A stretch of DNA of 64,000 nucleotides from RHKX01 sp963839535 (GCA_963839535.1 CAWIVF010000004.1:15199-79198); one strand, 5' to 3'. Shown: positions 42,624 to 53,948, numbered from the stretch's first letter. The notes: generated by a model from the letters alone, not told the origin. Made by a program: numbers and translations.

Positions 42624-43781
42624 GTGGGGATCTCAGACCTGGCGCTGGCGTTCGAGGAGACCACCGCATCCTCAGCCGACGTCCACGTCGGCGGCGAGAG
42701 CTTCTTCCCGCTGATCCTCGCGGACATCGATTCGGCCACCTCCTCGGTGCACGTCAATCAGTTCGGGTTCAAGCCGGGCGCGATCGGCGAGCAGTTCGCC
42801 GCGGCACTGCTCGCCAAGGCCGCGGCGGGGATCCCGGTCCGGCTGGTGGTCGACTCGGTGGGATCGCGCCCCGACGGAGCGAGCCGCGAGCTGTACGAGC
42901 GACTGGTGAACGGGGGCGTTGAGGTGCGCGTGGTGCGCGCAACGGGCTGGCGGGCCTCGTCCCAGCCGGCCATCTCGGGTGGTCGCGAGTCGCTGGAACC
43001 TCGACCAGATCGGCCACGTCGACCATCGCAAGTGCGTGATCGTCGACGGGCGGATCGGCTGGGTCGGGGGCGCCGGCGTCGAGGACCACTTCGCCGACGG
43101 CCGCTTCCACGATCTGTTCCTGCGGGTCACCGGGCCCGTCGTCTCGCAACTGCAGCTGGTCTCGATCGCGACATTCCGCTGGCTCGGCGGGGAGATCCCG
43201 CTCGACCAGCTCGACGCGCTGCTGCCGCCAGCACGAGGACGTCGGTGAGTCCGGTCCCGGCGACCGTCCTGCACAACGCACCCGGCGACTACCGCCCGAT
43301 CACGACGGCGATCGCGGACCTGATCGACGGCGCGACGGAGACGCTCGACGTCGTCAACCCCTACGTCAGCGACAGGCGGATGATCATGCGGATCATCGCC
43401 GCCGCCGAGCGCGGCGCGCGGGTGCGGCTGTTCGTCCCCGCCAAGGCGAACAACGTCGCCTGCGCCGGCGCGCAGCTGTTCCATCACAAGGCGCTGCTCG
43501 GAGCGGGCGTGCGCATCATCGGACACCCGGCGATGCTGCACGCGAAGGCGTTCGTCCGCGACGGCGAGGACGTCCTCATCGGCACCTGCAACCTCGATTC
43601 GTGGAGCCTCAAGCGCTTCCTCGAGCTCGACGTCCTGGTGCGCTCGCCGGATCTGGCGGCGCAGTTCGACGAGCGCTTCTCGGCTCCCGCGGAGCTTGTC
43701 TCGACCCCGGGTCAGGCAGCCTCGGGGCCGCTCCAGCGGATCTCGTCCGCGGCGTTCGCGGCGATCTCGCCGGTCATCTGA
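42624..43781 (+). CDS. Phospholipase D-like / cardiolipin synthase family protein (two frameshifts)
   Basis: The protein has two HKD motifs. After VGISDLALAFEETTAS and HVGGESFFPLILADIDSATSSVHVNQFGF, an indel near 42985 leads to a frame with HVDHRKCVIVDGRIGWVGGAG (first HKD). Near 43230 it returns to the first frame with TAIADLIDGATETLDVVNPYVSD and MLHAKAFVRDGEDVLIGTCNLD (second HKD). Cardiolipin synthases have this layout. GTG 42624 is a tentative start and the true start may be further upstream. No N-terminal TM segment is visible. The 3' end overlaps the convergent membrane gene by 70 bp. Confidence 0.8.
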   Translation: MGISDLALAFEETTASSADVHVGGESFFPLILADIDSATSSVHVNQFGFKPGAIGEQFAAALLAKAAAGIPVRLVVDSVGSRPDGASRELYERLVNGGVEVRVVRATGWRASSQPAISGGRESLEPRPDRPRRPSQVRDRRRADRLGRGRRRRGPLRRRPLPRSVPAGHRARRLATAAGLDRDIPLARRGDPARPARRAAAASTRTSVSPVPATVLHNAPGDYRPITTAIADLIDGATETLDVVNPYVSDRRMIMRIIAAAERGARVRLFVPAKANNVACAGAQLFHHKALLGAGVRIIGHPAMLHAKAFVRDGEDVLIGTCNLDSWSLKRFLELDVLVRSPDLAAQFDERFSAPAELVSTPGQAASGPLQRISSAAFAAISPVI

Positions 43782-44906
43782 GCCGCCGGCCGCCGGCTCA
43801 TCCCGGCCGGCCCGTGCTTGCCGGAGGCGTGGCGCTGATGGAGGCCGAACGCCGCAAGCCCCACCGGCAGCGGCAGCCAGTAGGTGAAGAGGCGATAGAT
43901 GAACGTGGCGAGGACGGCGTCCGCCGCATCGACCCCGGCGAGCACCAGGGTCGCGGTGAGGCCGGCCTCGACGAAGCCCAGGCCGCCGGGGGTGACCGGG
44001 ATCTGCGACAGCAGCTGAGCGGCGCAGAACGCGAGCAGGACGAGGCCGGGCACCGGATAGGAGCCGACCGCCGCCAGCGCACGCCAGCAGGATCGCGTAG
44101 TCGAAGGCCCAGCGCGCCGACCGTGGCCAGCAGCGCCGGCTTCCAGCTCGCCCCCAGGGTGGTCTTGAGCCGGTCGCGCTCGCGGCGCAGCCGGTCGGGC
44201 AGGCCGGTCAGCGGCTCTGACTTCCGCCGGATCCGGTTGCGGACGGTCTGCACCGCCCGCCCGGTCCAGGCCAGGAAGCCGTCCCGATTCATCAGCAGCG
44301 CCCCGACCGCGGCGAGCAGCGCGAAGACTCCGAGGCTGACGTAGGCGGCATCCGCCAGGCCCCGGTCGACCGAACCGCCGATGAGGGCCGGCAGCGCCAG
44401 GACCGGGAGCCCGAGCACGACGGCGAACGTGAGCAGGTTCACCGCCGTCAGCGCGGCGACGACGGCGGGGCCCGGCTGGCCGCGCTCGACGAGCATCTTG
44501 TACTGAAGGGCGCCCCCGACCGCCCCGCCGCCGGGGGCGATCTTCGCGAGCGCGTTGCCCGCGAGCTGCGAGTCGACGATCGCCGAGATCGGTGCCCGCG
44601 GAAGCGCCAGACGCTGCAGGATCCAGAGGCACGCCAGCGCCAGCGCCTCGAGCGCTCCCAGCGCCAGGAACCAGGCGGGATCGATCGAGTTGAGCTCCCG
44701 CCACGATCCGAGCAGGTCGAGCAGGCTCGGCGCCACGAGGTAGAGCGAGACCCCGGTGATGCCGACCCAGATCGCCGTCCTGCGGAGGCTCCCCTTCCCC
44801 TCCCCGGAGTCCGGCTTCTCGTCGGTGAAGTCGGGCTCCGCGCGCTCCTCGATCGACCGCTCGAGGCGATCGCCGAGACGCTCGCGGTTATCGGGTCGAG
44901 CTTTCG

Positions 44907-44910
<4 letters not shown>
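43712..44910 (-). CDS. UPF0104/LPG-synthase transmembrane-type flippase-like protein (frameshifted)
   Basis: About 400 residues. A charged N-terminus begins TKARPDNRERLGD from CTG 44910, which overlaps the metK stop as CTGA. Several TM segments follow, with APISAIVDSQLAGNALAKIAPGGGAVGGALQYKML, a signature of the YbhN/AglD2 family. An indel near 44100 moves to a frame with LLSQIPVTPGGLGFVEAGLTATLVLAGV and LFTYWLPLPVGLAAFGL, the family C-terminal motif. It is related to the TM domain of lysyl-phosphatidylglycerol synthase and may move lipids. Substrate unknown. The C-terminal part overlaps the phospholipase D gene. Confidence 0.75.
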
Positions 44911-46157
<1,247 letters not shown>

Positions 46158-46197
46158 CGCTGGCGCTGCCTCATTTCGGTCGCTTGCCCGGGGGATG

Positions 46198-48041
46198 CTA
46201 ATCGCCGCCGAGCGGTGAGGTGGCCACCCCGACCGCCTCCGGCGCTCCCGTGGCGATGCGCAGATCGGTGTCGATCCGCTCTTCGCCGCCGACCACGGCG
46301 AGGGCGGCCGCCGCGCAGGTTGCGCAGGTCGCCGGCGAAGGTGGCGTAAACCGGGTCCGTCGCCAGGCCGACCTCCTCGCCGAGCCGGAAGAGCCCGTCG
46401 AGGTTGAGGTAGGCCAGCAGGGAGACCTCATCCGGCAGCGGCTCGGCCAGCGCGGCGAAGCTCTCGGAGGCGGCCAGCCCGCCGTCCTCCTCCCTCGCCA
46501 GGCGCACCGCGAGGCGGTCGGTCGCGATCAGGAGCCGGTCGGCGAACGTCGCGTAGGTGAGATCGATCTGAGGGTTGAGGAAGAGGCTCTGGGCCTCGAC
46601 GCCGGCGATCCGCGACGACTCGAAGGCGGGGACGCTGCCGTCGACGTCGGGCGCAAGCGCGTCGACCACCGGCTGCTGCAGCTCCGCCAGCGCAGTTGCG
46701 GCCTCGGTCTCGTCGATCCCGGCGGCGAGGAGGCTGACGTAAGGCGTGCCCGAGCTGACGACGGTCCCGGGGACGGGCGGCTCGCCGCCGGCGTAGACGG
46801 GCTGCACCGAAAGAGCGATCTCCGAGCCCAGCAGCGGCAGCACGTCGTCCTCGATGCTGATCCCGCCCTTCTTGCGAAGGGACTTCTCGAAGCGGTCGAA
46901 GGACGCCAGCAGGTCAGGCGCGTCGGCGGCGGCCTGCTCGCGCAGGGAGGCGACGCTGCCCTGGGGCTCGCCGATCCCGAGGTAGGCCAGCGCATCGGCG
47001 CCCACGTCGGCGGTCAGGGTCGGCTCGAAGCTCGGCAGCGCGGCGAAGAACCCAGGCGAGGTCTCGACCCGCTCGGGATCGAGGTCGCTGCGAACCGCGA
47101 TGTCGACGTAGTCCCCATCGACGCTGATCGACGCGGCCACACCGGAGGTCGCGGCGGAGTCGACGAAGGTGTCGAGCGACCTGAGCGTCCCCGAGCCGAG
47201 CATCTCCCTCGCGCCGGAGGGCGACAGGTACGCGTAGGCCAGGGTCTCCTCCGGCAGGCGGTCGATCGCGCCCGCCGAGGGGGCGGACTCCAGGGGGCCG
47301 GAGCCGCGCGGCGGATCGACGATCTGCGCGATCCCGCCCTTCGGCCCGAGCAGCAGGAAGCCCTCGTAGAGCACCGCGGAATAGCCGTCCTCGTCGACGA
47401 GGACCTCGGTCCCGCCGATGTCGTTGCTGACCGCGGTCGGACCCAGCAGCTCGTCAGCGAAGTCACGGGCGGCGTCCTCGTCGCCCGCCTCGAGCATCAG
47501 GACCTGGTCGACCTTGCCGGCGCCGGGCAGGACGGCGAGAGCCGCCTCGCCGCCCGACCACGGCCGAACCTCCTCGTCGAAGTCGATCGGCCGCCCCGCC
47601 ACCGACGACACGTCGTCGACGGCGAGCCCGGTGAGCAGCGGCAGCCGCTCGGCGAGGACCTCGGCGGCCTCGAACTGCGCCGTGTCGGAGTCGACGTCGA
47701 CGTGGACGTAGGCGACGACGTCGTCGGGAACGAGCGCGATCGCGTCGTCACCGGGTGGGCACTGGTCCCCGCCGGGAGCGGCACAGGGCGCCGAGGGGAT
47801 GACCACGAACCAGATCAGCGCCGCCACCGCGGCGACGATCAGCGCGGCAAGGATCCGGGCCCGCCCGACGTCGGGCAGCGTCGCCCAGTGATCGGCCACC
47901 CAGTGCCCGCCGCTCGAAACGCGCTCGCCGGTCGCAGCGACCGCCCGGCGGATCCGGTCTGCGTCGCGGAGTCGCCGGGCCGACGCCCTCGGTGATCGCG
48001 GCGGCCGCGGCATCGCGCTCGGCGGCCGGGCGGAAGGGCAC
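46198..48041 (-). CDS. DUF3352 single-pass membrane protein (frameshifted)
   Basis: About 610 residues. A short cytosolic N-terminus (PFRPAAERDAAAAAITEG, DRIRRAVAATGERV) leads to one TM segment (ARILAALIVAAVAALIWFVVIPSAP). A large extracytoplasmic DUF3352 region follows, with DDAIALVPDDVVAYVHVDVD and repeated FADELLGP, VYAGGEPPV and LFRLGEE elements. Indels near 47990 and 46315 break the frame; the corrected end is at 46198. The true start could be a CTG at 48081 overlapping the previous stop, or GTG 48041. Function is unknown. The next gene is metK. Confidence 0.75.
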
Positions 48042-48077
48042 CGAGACCGGCGCGTCGTCGGCCGGCTGTCTCGTGCG

Positions 48078-48335
48078 TCAGCGGCGCCGGCGGCTCGGCG
48101 CCTCCCCGGCCTCGACCGTCACCGCCTCCGGCTCCTCGATCGCCGGGTCGGCGGGTTTCGCGGGGCTCGGGGGCGGCGGCACCCACGGAGGTGGATTCAG
48201 CCTGGCGCCCTGCCTGGCCCTGGCGGTGCGGGCACGCTCGCGCAGCTGCTCGATCCGCTCGCCCGCCGTCCCCGGGGGCGGCAGCAAGCGGCGAAGGCGT
48301 TCGCGCGCCTGCTCGATCCTGCGGTCCCTCGCCAC
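48078..48335 (-). CDS. Small basic, proline-rich hypothetical protein
   Basis: The 85-residue protein from GTG 48335 starts with basic helices (RDRRIEQARERLRRLLPPP, ERIEQLRERARTARAR), has a proline stretch (LNPPPWVPPPPSP), and ends with an acidic part and SRRRR. It has no TM segment. It begins 9 nt after the der stop and its stop overlaps the possible CTG start of the DUF3352 gene, so it may be a cytosolic partner of that protein. No family recognised. Confidence 0.55.
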   Translation of the reverse strand: MARDRRIEQARERLRRLLPPPGTAGERIEQLRERARTARARQGARLNPPPWVPPPPSPAKPADPAIEEPEAVTVEAGEAPSRRRR

Positions 48336-48344
48336 TCGGGACCC

Positions 48345-49655
48345 TTATACCCCCCCGGCATCCCGGGTCCGCTTGCGCGGCACGAAGTCGATGATCAGCG
48401 GGACGCCCTCGAGGCGAAGCGCGGCGCGCAGGTGGTTCTCGAGGTAGTAGGACCAATCGCGGTTGATCAGGGTGCGGTCGTTGACCTGGATCGCCAGCCG
48501 CGGCGGCGCGTCGCCGACCTGAGCGGCGTAGTAGGTGCGCAGGCGGCGGCCGCGCTTGGCCGGCGGCGGGTTGCGCTCGACCGCCGCCGCGAGGATCTTG
48601 TTGAGCTCCGCCGTCTGCACGCGCGAGGCCCGCCGGTCGGCCAGCTCGAGCGCCTTGGGGAGGACCTTCTGGAGGTTGCGGCCGCGCAGCGCCGAGAGGG
48701 TGATCACGGGCGGCCGCAGGCGCAGGCGCTGCTCCAGCCTCGCCTTGGCGTCGTCGAGGTCGACCTCGACGATGTCCCACTTGTTCAGCGTGACCAGCGT
48801 GGCGCAGCCCGAGGTCATCGCGAGCTCGCCGATCCGGAGGTCCTCGGAGGTGACCCCCTCGGAGGCGTCGCAGACGAGCACCGCGACGTCGGCGCGGGAG
48901 GCGGCCCGCTCGGCGCGCAGCTGGGCGTAGTAGTCGATCGTGCCGGCGATCTTGGTGCGTCGCCGAATGCCCGCGGTGTCGACCAGGATGGCCTCGCGCC
49001 CGTCGAGCTCGACCCGGGTGTCGATCGAGTCGCGCGTCGTGCCCGCGACATCGCTGACGATGGTCCGCTCCGAGCCGAGGAGGGCGTTGAGCAGCGATGA
49101 CTTGCCGACGTTGGGGCGGCCGAGGATCGCGATCCGTGGCAGGTCGCCCGCCTCGGCCTCGCCCTCGGCCGGCGCCAGCTCGGTGACTCGGTCGAGCAGG
49201 TCGCCGGTCCCGATGCCGTGGCTGGCGGAGACGGGCATCGGCTCGCCGAGCCCGAGCCGATTGAGCTCAGCCGCGACGTGCACGTCGCGCGGGTTGTCGA
49301 CCTTGTTCGCGACGACGATCACCGGCTGGGGCGCGGCCCGCAGCAGGGCGGCGACTTCGGCGTCGCCCGGGCCGAGGCCGGCGCGTGCGTCGACCACGTG
49401 CAGGATCAGGTCGGAGTCGGCGATCGCCTCGCGGGCCTGGTGCTGGACCGCGCGCGAAAGCGAGTCCTCGGCGGCCATGTCGACCCCGCCGGTGTCGATC
49501 AGGGTGATCGACCTGCCGTTCCACTCGGCCTCGACCTCCTTGCGGTCGCGGGTCACCCCCGCCTCCGAGTGCGTGACAGCCTCGCGGACGCCGGCGAGCC
49601 GGTTCACCAGGGTGCTCTTGCCGGCATTCGGATAGCCGACGACCGCCACCTTCAT
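48345..49655 (-). CDS. der: Ribosome-associated GTPase Der
   Basis: Der (EngA) has two tandem GTPase domains and helps 50S assembly. The 436-residue protein has G1 motifs GYPNAGKST and GRPNVGKSS, DTGG and DTAG G3 motifs, NKVD and NKWD G4 motifs, and a C-terminal KH-like domain (RLRTYYAAQVGDAPPRLAIQVNDRTLINRDWSYYLENHLR). The frame is intact. It overlaps cmk by ATGA. Confidence 0.96.
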   Translation of the reverse strand: MKVAVVGYPNAGKSTLVNRLAGVREAVTHSEAGVTRDRKEVEAEWNGRSITLIDTGGVDMAAEDSLSRAVQHQAREAIADSDLILHVVDARAGLGPGDAEVAALLRAAPQPVIVVANKVDNPRDVHVAAELNRLGLGEPMPVSASHGIGTGDLLDRVTELAPAEGEAEAGDLPRIAILGRPNVGKSSLLNALLGSERTIVSDVAGTTRDSIDTRVELDGREAILVDTAGIRRRTKIAGTIDYYAQLRAERAASRADVAVLVCDASEGVTSEDLRIGELAMTSGCATLVTLNKWDIVEVDLDDAKARLEQRLRLRPPVITLSALRGRNLQKVLPKALELADRRASRVQTAELNKILAAAVERNPPPAKRGRRLRTYYAAQVGDAPPRLAIQVNDRTLINRDWSYYLENHLRAALRLEGVPLIIDFVPRKRTRDAGGV

Positions 49656-50290
49656 GCGAGCCCCCGCTCCGCCGCCAGGGCGGCGATCCGCTCGATCACG
49701 CCGTCGATGCCGAGGCCGGTCGTGTCGACCTCGACCGCGTCGTCGGCCGGTCGCAACGCCCCGTGCTCGCGCTCGCGGTCACGCAGGTCACGGTCGCGCA
49801 TCGCGGTGAGCACCGAGCCCGCCTCCTCCCCGCTCTCGGCGGCGCGGCGGCGGGCGCGCTCGTCCTCGCTTGCGGTCAGGAAGATCTTCAGCGGCGCGTC
49901 CGGGCAGACCACCGTGCCGATGTCGCGGCCCTCCGCGACCCAGCCACCGTCGGCGACGAGGCCGCGCTGGCGCTCGACCATCGCCTGGCGGACATCCGGA
50001 TGCACGGAGACGCGCGAAGCGGTGGCAGAGACCTCGGGCGAGCGGATGGCGCCGGTGACGTCGCGGCCCGCGAGCGAGACCGTTCCCGGCCCCATGCCGA
50101 GGTCGAGCTCCCGAGCCAGCGGAGCGACGGCGCCGGGGTCGTCGGGGTCGGCGCCGGCCTCGAGCGCCGCCAGAGCCACGCAGCGGTACATCGCCCCGGA
50201 GTCGAGGTAGGTGAAGCCGAGCCGCTCGGCGAGCGCCCGGGCCACGGTGGATTTTCCGGCCCCGGCGGGACCGTCGATGGCGATGACCAT
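49652..50290 (-). CDS. cmk: Cytidylate kinase
   Basis: The 212-residue protein has IAIDGPAGAGKSTVARALAERLGFTYLDSGAMYR, ATASRVSVHPDVRQAMVERQR, VAEGRDIGTVVCPDAPLKIFLTASEDERARRR and RDRDLRDREREHGALRPADDAVEVDTTGL. It phosphorylates CMP and dCMP. It lies between aroA (6 nt) and der (overlap), a common actinobacterial arrangement. The frame is intact. Confidence 0.95.
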   Translation of the reverse strand: MVIAIDGPAGAGKSTVARALAERLGFTYLDSGAMYRCVALAALEAGADPDDPGAVAPLARELDLGMGPGTVSLAGRDVTGAIRSPEVSATASRVSVHPDVRQAMVERQRGLVADGGWVAEGRDIGTVVCPDAPLKIFLTASEDERARRRAAESGEEAGSVLTAMRDRDLRDREREHGALRPADDAVEVDTTGLGIDGVIERIAALAAERGLA

Positions 50291-50296
50291 GACGGG

Positions 50297-51637
50297 TCAG
50301 CCTAGAGAGGGTGCGCAGAGCGACCGCAGATCGCGCTCGAAGCCGGGATAGCTGACACCGGCCGCGTCGAATCCCTCGACGGTCACGCCCTCCCGCGAGG
50401 CGACGCCGGCGACGGCCCCGAGCATCGCCAGGCGGTGGTCGCCGAGCGAGTCGATCCGGCCGCCACGGAGGCCTCCGGTGCCGGTCACCGCGAATCCGTC
50501 CTCGAGCGCCTCGATCTCGCCTCCGAGCGCCGTCAGCGCGTCGACGACCCCGGCGATCCGATCGGATTCCTTGTGTCGCAGCTCAGCCGCCCCGGTCACG
50601 ATCGTCCGTCCCTCGGCGAAGCAGCCGAGCAGGGCGACGAGCGGCAGCTCGTCGATCGCGAGGGGGATCTCGCCCGGGACCACCCGCGTGCCGCGGAGCT
50701 TGCCGGCGCGGACCCGGACCTCACCGACGGGCTCCCCCGCCTCCATCGCGGTCTCGGCGACCTCCACGATCGCGCCCATCCGGTTGAGGATGCCGATCAG
50801 CCCGACGCGGGTCGGGTTGAGGCCGACCCCGCGGACGACGACGTCGCTGCCGGGAGCGATCAGGCCGGCGACGAGGTGGAACGCCGCCGACGAGAGGTCG
50901 CCCGGCACGGTCATCGCCGGCAGCGAGAGCCGCTCGGCCGGCGAGACGCTGATCGTGCTCGACACGGGGTCGGTCGGCAGAGCGGTCTCCCGCCGGACGT
51001 CCACCGGGACCCCGCAAGCGGCGAGCATGCGCTCCGTGTGATCGCGGCTCGGCGCCGGCTCACGGACGCTGGTCGGCCCGTCCGCGAGCAGACCGGCGAG
51101 AAGGACGCACGACTTGACCTGAGCCGATGCGACCGGCAGCCGGTACTCGGCCCCGGTCAGCCGCGCGCCGTCGATCGCGAGCGGCGGCAGGCCGCCCTCG
51201 GCGCCCTTCGCGACCGCGCCCATGCGCGCGAGCGGCTGGAGGATGCGCCCCATCGGCCGCCGCCGGATCGACTCGTCGCCGTCCAGCTGGAAGCTGCGGC
51301 CCTCCTGCCCGGCCAGCAGGCCGGCGAGCAGGCGGATCAGCGTGCCCGCGTTGCCGACGTCGATCGGCCCGTCGGGCTGCGCCGCGCCGCGCAGGCCGAA
51401 TCCCTTGATCGCGACCTCGATCCCGCCGTCCTTCGGGGCTCCGATCGTCACCTCGGCGCCAAGCGCCTCGACGGCCGCGAGCGTGCTGCGGGTGTCGGCG
51501 GAGTCGAGGTAGCGGGAGACCCGCGCCTCCCCCTCCCCGAACGCGCCGAGCAGCCCCGCCCGATGCGAGATCGACTTGTCAGGCGGGGCGACCAGCTCCC
51601 CGCGCAGCGGGCCGGCGGGCTCGAATCGCGCCTCCAT
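50297..51637 (-). CDS. aroA: 3-phosphoshikimate 1-carboxyvinyltransferase (EPSP synthase)
   Basis: The 446-residue protein has LVAPPDKSISHRAGLLGAFGEG, DVGNAGTLIRLLAGLLAGQ, GDESIRRRPMGRI, LPVASAQVKSCVLLAGLLADG, the catalytic IDELPLVALLGCFAEG and RHKESDRIAGVVDALTALGG. It makes EPSP from shikimate-3-phosphate in the chorismate pathway. It overlaps no neighbour but lies 11 nt from tyrA and 6 nt from cmk. The frame is intact. Confidence 0.96.
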   Translation of the reverse strand: MEARFEPAGPLRGELVAPPDKSISHRAGLLGAFGEGEARVSRYLDSADTRSTLAAVEALGAEVTIGAPKDGGIEVAIKGFGLRGAAQPDGPIDVGNAGTLIRLLAGLLAGQEGRSFQLDGDESIRRRPMGRILQPLARMGAVAKGAEGGLPPLAIDGARLTGAEYRLPVASAQVKSCVLLAGLLADGPTSVREPAPSRDHTERMLAACGVPVDVRRETALPTDPVSSTISVSPAERLSLPAMTVPGDLSSAAFHLVAGLIAPGSDVVVRGVGLNPTRVGLIGILNRMGAIVEVAETAMEAGEPVGEVRVRAGKLRGTRVVPGEIPLAIDELPLVALLGCFAEGRTIVTGAAELRHKESDRIAGVVDALTALGGEIEALEDGFAVTGTGGLRGGRIDSLGDHRLAMLGAVAGVASREGVTVEGFDAAGVSYPGFERDLRSLCAPSLG

Positions 51638-51648
51638 CGCCGCCGGGC

Positions 51649-52743
51649 TCAGGGCTCCACCGGGCCGGTCGAGGCGACGGTGTGGCCGAGGCCGCGCACG
51701 ATCTCGGCGGCACGATCGGCCTCGGCGGTTCCGCCGATCCAGAGCGAGATCGCGCCGGTCCGCTGATCCGCGGCCGGGAACAGCGACATGTCCTCGATGT
51801 TGACCCCGGCCCCGGCGAGGGCGAGGGCGATCTCGGCGACCGTCCCGGGGCGGTTCTCGACCGAGATGCGCAGCTCGAGAAGGGGGGTCGCGGCGAGGTC
51901 GGCCTCGAGCAGCAGCCGGCGGTCCTCGCGGGCGGCCACCTGCCAGGCCGCGAGGGCCTCGCGATCGCCACCGCGGATCAGCTCGGCCGCCTCACGAAGT
52001 CGCTCCACGACACCGTCGATCTCGGCGGCGACCGCCTCGGAGTTCGAGCTGTAGATGTCGGCCCAGATCCCCGGGTTTGCGCCCGCCACGCGGGTCGCGT
52101 CGCGGAAGCTGCGACCGACCTCGGGGGTCCGGTCGGCATTGCTGCCGTGCCCGGCGGCAGCGGCGACGAGGACGTTGGCGAGCACGTGGGGCAGGTGGCT
52201 GATCGCCGCCATCTCGCGGTCGTGGGTGGCGGCGTCGATCGCCCTCGGGCGGGCCCCGAGGCCGGAGATCAGGTGGTGGAGGCGGTCGAGGAGGATCCCC
52301 TGCGTCTCAGCGGTCGGCGTCAGGTACCAGCGGGCCCCGTCGAAGAGGTCCCCCCGCGCCCCCTGCACGCCGGCGGTCTCGGCGCCGGCGAGGGGATGGC
52401 CGCCGATGAACCGCTCGGCTCCGTCGACGCCGGCGAGGGCCTCGAGCAGGCCCAGCTTCGTCGAGCCGACGTCGGTGACGACCGCCTCCGGCCCCGAGGC
52501 GGCGATCGCCTCCGCGACCAGGCCGGGCAGCGCCGCGACCGGCGCCGCGCAGATGACGGCGTCGGCCTCGGCGGCCGCCTCACCCACCGATTCGGCGGCC
52601 CGGTCGAGCGCGCCGCGGGAGAGGGCGTCGGCGAGCGTCGAGGGGTCCCGGTCGAACCCGACGACCTCGGCACCGAGCCGCTCCCTGGCGGCGAGGCCGA
52701 TCGAGCCGCCGATCAGGCCGACGCCGAGGACGGCGATCCTCAT
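51649..52743 (-). CDS. tyrA: Prephenate dehydrogenase with C-terminal ACT domain
   Basis: The NAD(P)-binding domain begins MRIAVLGVGLIGGSIGLAA. VTDVGSTKLGLLEAL, FIGGHPLAGAETAGVQGARGDLFDGARW and HLPHVLANVLVAAAAGHGSN carry the substrate-site residues. From about residue 290 an ACT domain (LELRISVENRPGTVAEIALALAGAGVNIEDM) is likely to bind tyrosine for feedback. The 364-residue protein converts prephenate to 4-hydroxyphenylpyruvate. It sits between aroG and aroA. The frame is intact. Confidence 0.94.
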   Translation of the reverse strand: MRIAVLGVGLIGGSIGLAARERLGAEVVGFDRDPSTLADALSRGALDRAAESVGEAAAEADAVICAAPVAALPGLVAEAIAASGPEAVVTDVGSTKLGLLEALAGVDGAERFIGGHPLAGAETAGVQGARGDLFDGARWYLTPTAETQGILLDRLHHLISGLGARPRAIDAATHDREMAAISHLPHVLANVLVAAAAGHGSNADRTPEVGRSFRDATRVAGANPGIWADIYSSNSEAVAAEIDGVVERLREAAELIRGGDREALAAWQVAAREDRRLLLEADLAATPLLELRISVENRPGTVAEIALALAGAGVNIEDMSLFPAADQRTGAISLWIGGTAEADRAAEIVRGLGHTVASTGPVEP

Positions 52744-52749
52744 CGGAGC

Positions 52750-53830
52750 TCAGGCACGCTCGCGCCGGGCGCGAACCGCCTCCGCCAGGCGATCGAGGAC
52801 CACGCCGGTGCTGTCCCAGTCCATGCAGGCGTCGGTGATCGACTGGCCGTAGACGAGGTCCCCATGGGCGAGATCCTGACGGCCCGCGAGGAGGAACGAC
52901 TCGAGCATCACCCCGACGATGCCGCGGTTCCCGGCCGCCACCTGATCGGCGAGGTCCTCGGCGACGGTCACCTGGCGGTCCGGGTCCTTGCGGCTGTTGT
53001 CGTGGGAGGCGTCGACGACGATCCGCTCGGGCAGCCCGACCGAGGCCAGGCGCTCGAGCGCCTCGGCGACTGTCCGCCGCTCCGTAGTTGGGCTCGTTGC
53101 GACCGCCGCGCAGGATCACGTGGGCGTCGGCGTTGCCCGACGTGTGCAGGATCGCCGGTGTCCCGTCCGGGTCGACGCCGGTGAACGAATGCCGGGCCGC
53201 CGCGGCGCGAACCGCATCGACCGCGACCTGGGCGTTGCCGTCGGTGCCGTTCTTGAAGCCGATCGGCATCGACAGCCCGGAGCCGAGCTGACGGTGGATC
53301 TGGCTCTCCGTCGTCCGCGCGCCGATCGCTGCCCAGGAGACCGTGTCGGAGATGTACTGCGGGGTGATCGGGTCGAGGAACTCGCAGCCCGTGGGCAGCC
53401 CGAGCCCGAGCACCTCGAGCAGCAGGCGCCGGGCCATCCGCAGGCCGGTGTTCACGTCGCCGGTGTCGTCCAGGTGCGGGTCGTTGATCAAGCCCTTCCA
53501 GCCGGTGGTGGTGCGGGGCTTCTCGAAGTAGACGCGCATGACGACGAGGAGGTCGTCGCGCAGGTCGTCGGCCCGAGCGGCGAGGCGCTTGGCGTACTCA
53601 CCGGCGGCCTCGACGTCATGGACGCTGCAGGGGCCGACGACGACGAGGAGCCGGTCGTCCTCGCCGTCGAGCACGGCGGAGGTCTCCCGGCGCCCACGCA
53701 ACACCACCTCGACCGCAGCGGGCGGGAGCGGCAGCTCCGCGAGCAGGTCCGACGGGCGGTCGAGCGGCTCGATCCGCTCGATTCGCCGATCGCGAATTCG
53801 TTCAACTTCGGGTTCCATCACAACCATCAT
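52750..53830 (-). CDS. aroG: DAHP synthase, type I (AroG-like, frameshifted)
   Basis: This enzyme condenses PEP and erythrose-4-phosphate, the first step of aromatic amino acid synthesis. From ATG 53830 (GGAGAGGA lies 10 nt upstream) come RIRDRRIERIEPL, DDRLLVVVGPCSVHD, VVMRVYFEKPRTTTGWKGLINDP, EFLDPITPQYISDTVSWAAIGARTTESQ and IGFKNGTDGNAQVAVDAV. An indel near 53085 shifts to VVDASHDNS and a final VGVMLESFLLAGRQ, SITDACMDW. Corrected length is about 360 residues, matching E. coli AroG class. An aromatic leader peptide and hairpins lie upstream. Confidence 0.94.
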
Positions 53831-53948
53831 CCGTGTTCGTCCTCTCCGGTGTTCTCAGGCAAGAGCGTGGGGACCGCAAGGGTCCATGGCGGCGTCCGGA
53901 GGTGTACTCGGGTTCCTCGGGCAGGCCGGCGTGGCCTGAAGCGGACGC
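53831..53948 (-). promoter_or_regulatory. Attenuator hairpin region upstream of aroG
   Basis: On the minus strand after the leader peptide there is a GGCGTCCG...CGGACGCC stem (53942-53949 with 53891-53898), an internal CAGGCC...GGCCTG hairpin (53922-53938), and a GGACC...GGTCC hairpin (53871-53885), before the aroG Shine-Dalgarno. Mutually exclusive pairing with the leader coding sequence is likely. No T tract is present, so control may be by Rho, by translation, or by a terminator I cannot define. Confidence 0.6.

Noticed and set aside
46158..46197. SAM riboswitch upstream of metK
   Set aside because: Only 40 bp separate metK from the DUF3352 stop, and no conserved SAM riboswitch core is visible.
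46220..47995. 591-codon frame on the + strand
   Set aside because: It is antisense to the DUF3352 gene and consists of Arg/Gly/Ala/Asp-rich low-complexity residues with no motif, as expected for a GC-rich shadow frame.
53831..53948. Classical T-tract terminator in the aroG leader
   Set aside because: Hairpins are present but none is followed by a run of T, so an intrinsic terminator of the usual form cannot be claimed.
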